Shown here: positions 1 to 5,553 of the stretch, piece by piece
Numbering within the stretch: the stretch's first letter is position 1
How the letters are laid out: each line of letters starts with the position of its first letter
Source: Propionibacteriaceae bacterium
GTDB lineage: Bacteria > Actinomycetota > Actinomycetes > Propionibacteriales > Propionibacteriaceae
Length of the DNA stretch: 5,559 bases
Assembly (NCBI GenBank): GCA_030544185.1
Contig: JAUNRO010000215.1
Location: 1-5,559, forward strand
Direction of reading: 5' to 3'
Made by a program: the position numbers and the translations under genes
The notes under the pieces: generated by a model
What the model saw: the letters and a program-made list of their open reading frames with translations, nothing else
Told to the model about the DNA's origin: nothing
Database searches by the model: none

Positions 1-2165
1 TCCTGCATCGGCTGGGTGAACTTGCTGAAGCCGACCGCATCGTCGCGGATCTCCCGCGCCTGTTCGGTGGTGAGGGGTTCGAAGTTGGACAGGAAGGTCC
101 CGGGGGTCGCGATGTCGGCCTCCGCCTGTTCGTCATAGCCCCGGTGCACGGCGTCATCGGGCCGCTGGAACAGCAGCCGTTCGCAGTTCTCGACGAACTT
201 CCGGGACCGGTCGGGCTCGCTCGGCACAACCACGGAGGCGGTGATGTCGTCCTCGGTCTGGACCTTGACCGCCGGCGCATAGTCCGGACGCAGGGAGAAC
301 AACCGCCACGAGCCGTCGGGATGGAAGCCGACGCGGAGCATGCTGACCACGACCCGCTGGTCGTCCAGGCGGAGCACATTGCCCTGCCGGCCGTTGAGCT
401 GGCGCACCGAGAAGTGCGACCGCCAGTCCTCGCCCCACTCCGGACGGTAGGACCGCTTGACGACCAACACGAGTTCCTTGAGGTGGATCGGGATGGATTC
501 GAGCCACGCGTTGTAGTAGTCGTTGAAGTCCGGGGACGGCGTCAGCAGTTTGACCACGCTGCCCATCGAGCGCCGGTCGCTCAGCACCGGCCGGTGATCG
601 ACCCCGTTGCGGGCCGGGTCGGCGAAACGCTGTGAGTAGTCGCGGGCGATGAGATCGGCCACCGCCTGCATGTCGGCATCGAAGTCGGACACATAAGCGT
701 TGCCGGGCAGGATCGCGTCGGTCAACGCCTTGGAGATCTCGGACTTGCCGCCGCCGGACACGGTGCTCGGCTTATGGCAGGTGGTCGCGCCGGGCGAGGT
801 GCCGATCAAGGTCCATTGCGTGGGATCCGAGGGGAGCTGATGCATCTCGACGCAGAAACCGTGCGGGCCGAAATAGCTCCGGTCGGCCCGCAGTGGGATC
901 GACCGCTCGGTCTCGCCCTCGCCCCAGCTCACGGTGCGGGCGCTCAGGCTGTAGCGGGCATGTTCGGGCACCAGGACCAGCCGCTCGTCGCTCGGGTCGA
1001 TCGCGTGCCCCTCGGGCTGGAGATCCCAGCGCTCGGGATCGCGCTCGAGCACCTCGGCGATCGTCCAGGAGTCCCGGGCGTACTTGTCATAGAACTCGCT
1101 GCCCTCGTCATAGGCCGGGAAGACCACTGCGCCACCGGAGTGCTCCTCCTCGGCGAAACCGGCGAGGTTGGCCGCATAGCTGATCTGGGTCTTCACCTCC
1201 TTCTTGCAGTAGCCGAAGTAGTTGTCGGCAATCACCGTGACGATGACCCCGCGCTCGTCGCGGGCGCAGATCTTGAAGGCCTGACCATTGTTGTAGAGCT
1301 CGTCGGCGCTCTCCCAGCACATGCCGTCGCGCTTCTGCCGCTCGGTCGCCTCGGCGATGTTGGGCAGGCCGAGGTCGATCTTGCGGGTGCGCACGAGATG
1401 GGGCGCCAGGATCACGCAACCGGTGTGGCCGGTCCACGACGCCGGGTCGAGGGACGCATCGTTCTCCGGCAGGTGCGGATCGCCGCCGTTGCCGAAGATG
1501 CCCTCGACGAAGTCGAGGTTGGAGACCAGACCGCCGGGGGCGATGAAGCGGATCTCCATGCGGCGCTCGCGGGTGAAGCCGGGCACGGCCGGAATGACCA
1601 GAGGACGCAGCAGGAGCGAGACGAAGCACTCGGCCGGCGCCGGCTGGTTCGCAGTGAACGGCAACACCATGGACTCGGCCGGCGGTCGCGTCGCGAGATC
1701 GAGCAGCCGCGCGAAGGTCTCCTTCGGCACGGCCTTCTTGTCGTCGGGGATCGGCAGGCCGCCCTCGGCGATGTGGAACACGCCCGCGGTCGTGCGGCGG
1801 TCGTTGAACGGGTTATGCAGCACACCGTTGGCCAGCCGATAACTGTGCACCAGATCCGAGCTGAACTCCTGGGCGTTCACCGGCAGGGACAGCTCGCGCG
1901 CCAGGCCCGGGGTGTCGAGGATCAGCGTGCGGCGCGGCAGCTCGGGGCTCGCCTCCACGTCGGCGAGGTAGTCGTCGAGGAACCGCTCGATCCGGTCGTC
2001 GGCCGGGGAGAGCCGATAGGACAGTCGTCGGCTCCACTCCTGGCTGCGGGCGAGCAGGGGACCGACGAGGTCGGTGGTGCGGGTCTCGGCCACGGCCGTC
2101 TGGGGCAGCCCCAGCAGCGCGAGGCGGACGTTGATGGCATCGATGACGTCGGCAGGTGGAGTCAT
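1..2165 (-). CDS. Probable PPi-dependent PEP carboxykinase (PEP carboxytransphosphorylase), C-terminus outside window
   Basis: Likely interconverts PEP + phosphate + CO2 with oxaloacetate + pyrophosphate in the cytoplasm (EC 4.1.1.38). Seen: 721 uninterrupted codons from ATG at 2165, running off the left edge. Residues 318-322 read YFGYCKK and continue to T-x-x-S-Y, like the metal-lysine motif of ATP-PEPCK (YAGEMKK...T..NY). His342 lies 20 residues after Lys322, close to the 19-residue Lys213-His232 spacing of the E. coli enzyme. TVSGGGKS at 468-475 aligns with the kinase-1a P-loop GLSGTGKT, and DFDAD at 494-498 may supply the following metal-binding Asp. Known: PPi-type PEPCKs, characterised in Propionibacterium freudenreichii and Entamoeba, are about 1,100 residues and barely similar to ATP/GTP enzymes, so roughly 400 residues would be missing here. 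The start is fixed by an in-frame stop at 2193-2195 with no other usual start between. No Shine-Dalgarno is visible. The PEPCK-like fold is fairly secure; PPi specificity is inferred. Confidence 0.68.
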   Translation of the reverse strand, partial: MTPPADVIDAINVRLALLGLPQTAVAETRTTDLVGPLLARSQEWSRRLSYRLSPADDRIERFLDDYLADVEASPELPRRTLILDTPGLARELSLPVNAQEFSSDLVHSYRLANGVLHNPFNDRRTTAGVFHIAEGGLPIPDDKKAVPKETFARLLDLATRPPAESMVLPFTANQPAPAECFVSLLLRPLVIPAVPGFTRERRMEIRFIAPGGLVSNLDFVEGIFGNGGDPHLPENDASLDPASWTGHTGCVILAPHLVRTRKIDLGLPNIAEATERQKRDGMCWESADELYNNGQAFKICARDERGVIVTVIADNYFGYCKKEVKTQISYAANLAGFAEEEHSGGAVVFPAYDEGSEFYDKYARDSWTIAEVLERDPERWDLQPEGHAIDPSDERLVLVPEHARYSLSARTVSWGEGETERSIPLRADRSYFGPHGFCVEMHQLPSDPTQWTLIGTSPGATTCHKPSTVSGGGKSEISKALTDAILPGNAYVSDFDADMQAVADLIARDYSQRFADPARNGVDHRPVLSDRRSMGSVVKLLTPSPDFNDYYNAWLESIPIHLKELVLVVKRSYRPEWGEDWRSHFSVRQLNGRQGNVLRLDDQRVVVSMLRVGFHPDGSWRLFSLRPDYAPAVKVQTEDDITASVVVPSEPDRSRKFVENCERLLFQRPDDAVHRGYDEQAEADIATPGTFLSNFEPLTTEQAREIRDDAVGFSKFTQPMQ

Positions 2166-2169
2166 GGGC

Positions 2170-2185
2170 CCAGTATTGATACTGG
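2170..2185. promoter_or_regulatory. Perfect 7+7 palindrome just upstream of the carboxykinase start
   Basis: CCAGTAT and ATACTGG are separated by TG, and the element ends four bases before the ATG at 2165. It sits where a Shine-Dalgarno would be expected. It could be an operator covering the transcription start, or a hairpin in a short 5' leader. An overlapping 8-bp palindrome, TGGCGCCA at 2183-2190, adds further dyad symmetry. Its AT content stands out from the GC-rich surroundings. The symmetry is seen; the regulatory role is inferred. Confidence 0.5.
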
Positions 2186-2189
2186 CGCC

Positions 2190-2195
2190 AAGTTA
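2190..2195 (-). promoter_or_regulatory. Candidate -10 box of the carboxykinase gene
   Basis: On the minus strand this reads TAACTT, matching the actinobacterial TANNNT pattern. Transcription would begin near 2182, giving a leader of under 20 bases, consistent with the missing Shine-Dalgarno. No convincing -35 box is visible about 17-18 bases further upstream. This is a weak call based on one hexamer. Confidence 0.3.
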
Positions 2196-2211
2196 GGTAA
2201 GCCTTTCCGCG
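2193..2211 (+). promoter_or_regulatory. DtxR/IdeR-like half site
   Basis: The sequence begins TTAGGTAAGCCT, close to the left half and centre of the known iron-box consensus TTAGGTTAG(G/C)CTAACCTAA. By eye about 12 of 19 positions agree, but the right half is poorly kept. It overlaps the candidate -10 box of the carboxykinase gene, the place for a repressor. It may be chance, or a degenerate metal-responsive operator. Confidence 0.25.
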
Positions 2212-2310
2212 GAGAATTCGTGCAGGATTCACTCGTCCGCGCCCCGGCCGACGCGGTGCACCCAGCGTTCGACCTCGGCACCCAGCAGCCCGGCACAATC
2301 GACGCGAACC

Positions 2311-2919
2311 TCACGCGACGGCGGGCGCCGGGCTGGCGGTGGGCTGCGGCGCGCGGAGGGCGATCACCAGGGCAGTGGTGCCGACCAGCGCGGCGTGGGC
2401 GAGGCGCCCCGCCGCCGGCAGGAAGAAGACGGGCAGCCAGGCCAGCATGGCGGCGGTGTGCAGGATGACAGCGATCCGGCCGAGCCGTTCCGGGCTACGC
2501 AGCGCCCGCGCGGTGAGCACGGCCAGCCAGCCGAGGGCGACCCAGCCGAGCCCGAAGGTCACCATGGGGATCGGGCCATAGCGGAAGGCCTGCGCGATGG
2601 CCTGTGCCTGCTCGGGGGCCAGGCCGTGGAGCGCCGGCAGCGCGAAGGCCTCGGCGCCGTAGTAGGGCAGTAGCAACGCGAGCGCGGCGCCGGAGAGAAT
2701 CCGGCCGAGGCGGCCGGTCAGCCGCGCGCCCAGCGCGGCGTATGCCACGAAGCCCGCGACGGCGAGCAGGTGCGAGAGGGGCCAGCGCGGATCGGCCCAG
2801 CCGGCCGCGGTGTCGCCTGCCGCCCAGGGGCGCAGGGCCAAGTAGCCGAACAGGGCGACGCCCGAGGCGGCGATGAGGATGGTGGTGGTGCGATCGGTGC
2901 GGGCGGGCGATGCGGTCAT
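2311..2919 (-). CDS. Six-helix membrane protein of unknown function, divergent from a TetR regulator
   Basis: A 202-residue integral membrane protein. Hydrophobic segments lie at about residues 14-31, 48-66, 74-94, 117-137, 149-168 and 172-188, with short Arg-containing turns such as 66-73 and 138-148. No signal peptide or soluble domain is seen. Segment 3 carries PYYGAEAF (85-92), with a buried Glu and two Tyr that may be functional. The tail is Pro/Ala-rich. The start is well supported: a GGAGG sequence (minus strand of 2924-2928) lies four bases before the ATG. It is transcribed away from the TetR gene across a 101-bp control region holding two palindromes, so it is the probable target of that regulator, and it may respond to a small molecule or membrane stress. 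No transporter family signature is recognised, and I assign no function. Confidence 0.85.
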   Translation of the reverse strand: MTASPARTDRTTTILIAASGVALFGYLALRPWAAGDTAAGWADPRWPLSHLLAVAGFVAYAALGARLTGRLGRILSGAALALLLPYYGAEAFALPALHGLAPEQAQAIAQAFRYGPIPMVTFGLGWVALGWLAVLTARALRSPERLGRIAVILHTAAMLAWLPVFFLPAAGRLAHAALVGTTALVIALRAPQPTASPAPAVA

Positions 2920-2923
2920 GGTT

Positions 2924-2928
2924 CCTCC
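2924..2928 (-). promoter_or_regulatory. Ribosome binding site of the membrane protein gene
   Basis: On the minus strand this reads GGAGG, followed by AACC and then ATG at 2919. It is a near-ideal Shine-Dalgarno and fixes the start of the membrane protein. The upstream edge of the first palindrome (2934-2948) begins only a few bases away. Confidence 0.75.
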
Positions 2929-2933
2929 AAAGC

Positions 2934-2948
2934 GAGATCACTGCTCTC
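2934..2948. promoter_or_regulatory. Probable TetR operator, copy 1 (membrane-gene side)
   Basis: GAGATCACTGCTCTC is a 15-bp near-palindrome centred on C2941, with one mismatched pair (T2938 facing C2944). It agrees with the inverted second copy at 2986-3000 at 13 of 15 positions. It lies 15-29 bases upstream of the membrane protein start, so binding here could block transcription initiation or elongation of that gene. The symmetry and repetition are seen; binding by the adjacent TetR protein is inferred from the common arrangement of such pairs. Confidence 0.65.
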
Positions 2949-2985
2949 TGTTTCGTCCAGTGTGCAGCACGCCCGTGGTGAATGC

Positions 2986-3000
2986 AAGAGCAGTGCTCTC
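2986..3000. promoter_or_regulatory. Probable TetR operator, copy 2 (regulator side)
   Basis: AGAGCA-G-TGCTCT (2987-2999) is a perfect 6+6 palindrome around G2993. Its centre is 52 bp from that of the copy at 2934-2948, about five helical turns, so both sites face the same side of the DNA. It lies 22-34 bases upstream of the regulator's start, as expected for autorepression. It also argues against starting the TetR gene at the in-frame ATG at 2982, which would bury the site in coding sequence. Confidence 0.68.
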
Positions 3001-3020
3001 GGATGTGGTGGAATGGGTCC

Positions 3021-3686
3021 ATGCCGACACCTCGCGACCTCGCCCATGCCGAACAGCGCGCGCGGATTCTCGCCGTGGCCCGCGAGCATCTCGTCCGGGA
3101 GGGAGCCGCCTCGCTGTCGTTGCGGAAGGTGATTGCCGAGGTCGGCATGGTGTCCTCGGCGATCTACCGCTACTTCCCGACCCGCGACGCCCTGCTCACC
3201 GCGCTGATCGTGGATGGCTACGGGGAACTGGCGGACACATTGGCCGGGGTCCCGGCCGGCGAACCGCGCGCACGGTTCCGAGCGCTGGCCGTCGCTCTGC
3301 TCGAGTGGGCGCGCACCCACCCACAGGAGTTCGCGCTGATCTATGGCACGCCGGTGAGTGGATATCACGCCCCGCAGGACACGATCGGACCGGCGACCCG
3401 GGTCGTCCTGCCCTTCCTGGAGGCCGCGGTGACCGGGGGGGCGACGGCGCCGGGGAAGGTGGCGGGCGCCCTGCTCTCGCAGGCACAGGATTTGGTCGAT
3501 GCGCTTGAGCTGGAGGTCGAGCCGGTCCGCATCGTCGGCGTCGTCGAGGCGTTCACCCTGCTCGTCGGGTCGCTGATCCTGCATCTGGGGGGCCACTACG
3601 TCGGCACGTTCGAGCCGTTCGACTGGCTCGCCGAGCGAATTGCCGAAACAGCCGTGGCGCTAGCCGGCTTCGACTCCCCACGGTGA
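3021..3686 (+). CDS. TetR/AcrR-family transcriptional regulator with WHG-type C-terminal domain
   Basis: A 221-residue dimeric DNA-binding repressor, probably released by a small ligand. The N-terminal TetR domain spans about residues 10-58. Its helix-turn-helix runs I38-A-E-V-G and on to the AIYRYF signature at 47-52, followed by the usual T-R-D-A-L-L. The C-terminal ligand/dimer domain has W96-A-R-T-H-P-x-x-F-x-L-I-Y-G-T-P, typical of actinobacterial WHG-type TetR proteins. The ATG at 3021 is chosen because it places the TetR domain at normal distance from the N-terminus and follows GGTGGA at 3007-3012; in-frame ATGs at 2982 and 3003 would add unlikely residues (MWWNGS) and overlap or crowd the operator. 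It is divergent from the membrane protein gene and probably represses both. A run of seven G at 3435-3441 lies in the gene, yet the frame stays protein-like through to the stop. Confidence 0.92.
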   Translation: MPTPRDLAHAEQRARILAVAREHLVREGAASLSLRKVIAEVGMVSSAIYRYFPTRDALLTALIVDGYGELADTLAGVPAGEPRARFRALAVALLEWARTHPQEFALIYGTPVSGYHAPQDTIGPATRVVLPFLEAAVTGGATAPGKVAGALLSQAQDLVDALELEVEPVRIVGVVEAFTLLVGSLILHLGGHYVGTFEPFDWLAERIAETAVALAGFDSPR

Positions 3687-3700
3687 CGAAATATGCCGGA

Positions 3701-3723
3701 GGCCCTGGTGGTCGCCAGGCGCC
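3701..3723. terminator. Possible hairpin between convergent genes
   Basis: GGC plus CCTGG pairs with CCAGG plus GCC around a six-base loop, with one bulged C (3720). It lies 15 bases after the TetR stop and before the stop of the convergent glycosidase gene at 3761. A second 6-bp match (3723-3728 with 3745-3750) follows. No T-tract is present, so this could be a factor-dependent or non-canonical terminator, or just GC-rich chance pairing. Confidence 0.3.
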
Positions 3724-3760
3724 CCGCGCGGGCGATCGGATGGCCGCGGGCCCCAGCGGA

Positions 3761-5386
3761 TCAGCGACCGCGGATCACGATGGCATCGCCCACGGCCCGC
3801 TCGGTCGTGCCGGAGACCGAGTTGGTGACCCGGCCGCCCACCACCATCGTCGTGGAACCGCCCCCGTCGAGGTTGATCGCGTCGACGAGCCCCAGGTCCC
3901 GCGCAAGCTCGGCGGTCTCGTGGATGCTCAGGCCCACCGAATCGGTCTGGCGCCCGTCGGCGGTGACGAGGACCAGACGTCCGTGCGTGTCGATGCCCGC
4001 GATGGTTCGGGGATTGCGCTGATGGGTCCAGCCATAGAACGCGCCGGGATTGTCGGGCTGCACCATGCCGTCGCGGGCGGCGGTGACGTGGAGCCGGCCG
4101 TCCACCACGAGGAGCGGCCCACCGTTGACCACCTGGGTGTGCGGGGTCATCGCCAGCCTGCGGCCGCGCTCGTCGAGATATTCGTTAGTGAGCTTGACGT
4201 GGCGGGCCGACGCCCCGAACTTGCGCAGAGCTGGCGCCCAGGCACCGGTGGCCTGCACCGAGATCTGGCCTTTGGTCAGCTGCGTCCCGCGGGAGTCCTG
4301 GAGCCGGACGATCCTTCCCTGCCGGTCGACCACGACCTCCACGCCCGCCCCCGTCGGGGTCGAGGCACCGAAGTCGGGGGTGAAGGCGACGACCTCGTCG
4401 GCGGCGGTGCTGGTCACGTCGTGCTGGGGGGCATCGGTGGGAGAGTCGCCCAGGCCGCCGCAGTTGCGGATCTTGCCAGGCACCCGGTTGATGCCGTCGA
4501 GGGTCAGCTCCCGGCCGCGGGCGGAGACGCTTCCCGACCACGTGAGCCGTTGCACGGCGGCGCGGCCGCGGCGGTGATCGATGATCAGCGCGGGCCGGTC
4601 GCCCACGGTTTCGCTGAGGATCCGGCCGTCGTACGCTCCGGCGCCGGCCGGGTCGCCGGGCGCGCCGTGCTCGGCGCCAAACACGAAGAACCCCGCGTTG
4701 ATCGCGGCGAGCGCGTCGGCACCCATCGCCGAGGTGGTCTCCGTGGTCTCGAGATCACGCCCGAACGTCGCGTCCACCTCGCCCTTGAAGCGCTTGGGGT
4801 TGATCGTCAGGACCTGGACCCTGACCGGACCCCCGTCCGGGTCGATGTCGACGGCATCGCCGTCCCAGCCCATATACCAGGTGCCGGCGCCGAGGTCCAG
4901 GGCCTGAATCCGCTGCTGCGCGGCGACGGCTTCGGCCTGGGTGGCGAAGCGACCGACCCGGACGCGATATCCCAGCGACCCCCCGGAGTCGGCCAGCCGA
5001 TCGGCGATGACCTCCTCGACGCGGGCGTCGAAGCCCGCGGCGCGCAGCTGCGCCGCGACATCGTCGGCGATCGCCCGGGTGGACACGTTCGAGGCGCGGA
5101 CCGCGTCGTCTCCCGACGGCAATGTCAACTGGACGGTCCACGGATAGACCGCGGCGGGATCGCCCAGCGTGAACGCGCTGTGGGTCAGGCCACGTGCGAG
5201 CTCGCGCGTGGTGCCGCCGGCGGCGAGCGTCTCCACGGAGGCCGTGGCGGGAACGGGCGGACGGGGGGCAGCGACCGCAGGGGTCGCGACGAGCCCTGAG
5301 GTCAGGGCCAGGCCGGCCAGCGCCACCAGGGCGTTGGCGCGGCGGGTGCGGATCTGAGCGGCTCGCGGCCGGGGGGCGATGGTCAC
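3761..5386 (-). CDS. Secreted SPOR-like plus phosphodiester glycosidase (NAGPA/DUF2233-type) protein
   Basis: 541 residues. A Sec signal peptide is clear: Arg-rich start (to R16), hydrophobic core about 18-33, and cleavage probably after A39 or A40 in PAVAA. Residues about 82-165 resemble a SPOR peptidoglycan-binding repeat: W-T-V-Q-L near 83, A-x-x-L-R-A-A-G-F-D-A near 111-121, Y-R-V-R-V-G-R-F at 140-147, then a helix to 163. Residues about 188-541 match the phosphodiester glycosidase family that includes the human uncovering enzyme NAGPA: AINAGFF at 228-234, NGGP at 421-424, RTIAGID from 460, and INLDGGGST at 504-512. It probably cleaves a sugar-phosphodiester in the wall; the substrate (wall polymer or phosphoglycan) is unknown. 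The start is GTG at 5386, since a stop (5396-5398) lies just upstream, leaving only a CTG as alternative. No Shine-Dalgarno is seen. It is convergent with the TetR gene. Confidence 0.88.
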   Translation of the reverse strand: MTIAPRPRAAQIRTRRANALVALAGLALTSGLVATPAVAAPRPPVPATASVETLAAGGTTRELARGLTHSAFTLGDPAAVYPWTVQLTLPSGDDAVRASNVSTRAIADDVAAQLRAAGFDARVEEVIADRLADSGGSLGYRVRVGRFATQAEAVAAQQRIQALDLGAGTWYMGWDGDAVDIDPDGGPVRVQVLTINPKRFKGEVDATFGRDLETTETTSAMGADALAAINAGFFVFGAEHGAPGDPAGAGAYDGRILSETVGDRPALIIDHRRGRAAVQRLTWSGSVSARGRELTLDGINRVPGKIRNCGGLGDSPTDAPQHDVTSTAADEVVAFTPDFGASTPTGAGVEVVVDRQGRIVRLQDSRGTQLTKGQISVQATGAWAPALRKFGASARHVKLTNEYLDERGRRLAMTPHTQVVNGGPLLVVDGRLHVTAARDGMVQPDNPGAFYGWTHQRNPRTIAGIDTHGRLVLVTADGRQTDSVGLSIHETAELARDLGLVDAINLDGGGSTTMVVGGRVTNSVSGTTERAVGDAIVIRGR

Positions 5387-5392
5387 GGCCAG

Positions 5393-5398
5393 AGACTA
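5393..5398 (-). promoter_or_regulatory. -10 box for a leaderless glycosidase transcript
   Basis: The minus strand reads TAGTCT, then six bases, then the GTG start at 5386. This spacing would place the first base of the start codon at or near +1, the usual arrangement of actinobacterial leaderless mRNAs, and agrees with the absence of a Shine-Dalgarno. The TAG is also the in-frame stop that limits the gene's N-terminus. The -35 region is not convincing. Confidence 0.5.
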
Positions 5399-5419
5399 GA
5401 AGCGGCACTCGGCCGCGGA

Positions 5420-5441
5420 GAACCCCCGTCACCAGGGGTTC
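5420..5441. repeat. 7-bp inverted repeat GAACCCC / GGGGTTC
   Basis: Arms at 5420-5426 and 5435-5441 flank an eight-base spacer. It lies 34-55 bases upstream of the glycosidase start, in its -35 region or just upstream. It may be an operator or part of a set of related elements with the copy near 5478-5486. Confidence 0.45.
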
Positions 5442-5486
5442 CACGAGTGTTCACCGCCCGAGGGGGCTGGCTGCGCGGTGGAACCC
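5436..5486. repeat. 9-bp inverted repeat GGGTTCCAC / GTGGAACCC
   Basis: The left arm is at 5436-5444 and the right arm at 5478-5486, centred between the two divergent genes (centres 42 bp apart, about four helical turns). The left arm shares bases with the repeat at 5420-5441, making three related GGAACCC-type elements in one control region. This suggests binding sites for a shared regulator; the function is inferred. Confidence 0.45.
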
Positions 5487-5511
5487 GTTAGCGGCGGGGG
5501 ATGGTTGTTCC

Positions 5512-5517
5512 TAGACT
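5512..5517 (+). promoter_or_regulatory. Candidate -10 box of the gene starting at 5554
   Basis: TAGACT fits TANNNT, with a weak TTAGCG at 5488-5493 as -35 (18-base spacer). Transcription would begin near 5524, giving a leader of about 30 bases. An alternative is an ECF-type promoter, GGAAC at 5480-5484 with GTT at 5504-5506 (19-base spacer). The sequence does not decide between them. Confidence 0.35.
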
Positions 5518-5553
5518 GAGCCCTGTTTGTGCCAACCAGCCCGAGGGGAGCCC

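Noticed and set aside
144..635. 163-codon plus-strand frame
   Set aside because: Antisense shadow of the carboxykinase gene with no recognisable domain and no ribosome binding site.
774..2468. 564-codon open frame on the plus strand
   Set aside because: It lies antisense to the carboxykinase gene and runs into the membrane gene. Its protein is low-complexity Gly/Ala/Arg/Val text with no motifs, as expected for a mirror frame in GC-rich DNA, while the minus-strand frame holds ordered active-site motifs.
2982..3020. Longer TetR start at ATG 2982 (or 3003)
   Set aside because: It would place the second operator inside the coding sequence and add residues not typical before a TetR domain. ATG 3021 follows a usable GGTGGA.
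3435..3441. Run of seven G in the TetR gene as a phase-variation or frameshift site
   Set aside because: The frame stays protein-like to the stop with a sensible length of 221 residues, and a G7 run is unremarkable at this GC content.
2916..3596. 226-codon minus-strand frame across the TetR gene
   Set aside because: It would run through the divergent control region and antisense to a well-supported TetR gene. Its composition is shadow-like.
3683..5299. 538-codon open frame on the plus strand
   Set aside because: It is antisense to the glycosidase gene and overlaps the TetR stop. The opposite strand encodes a signal peptide and conserved NAGPA-type motifs, so this is a shadow.
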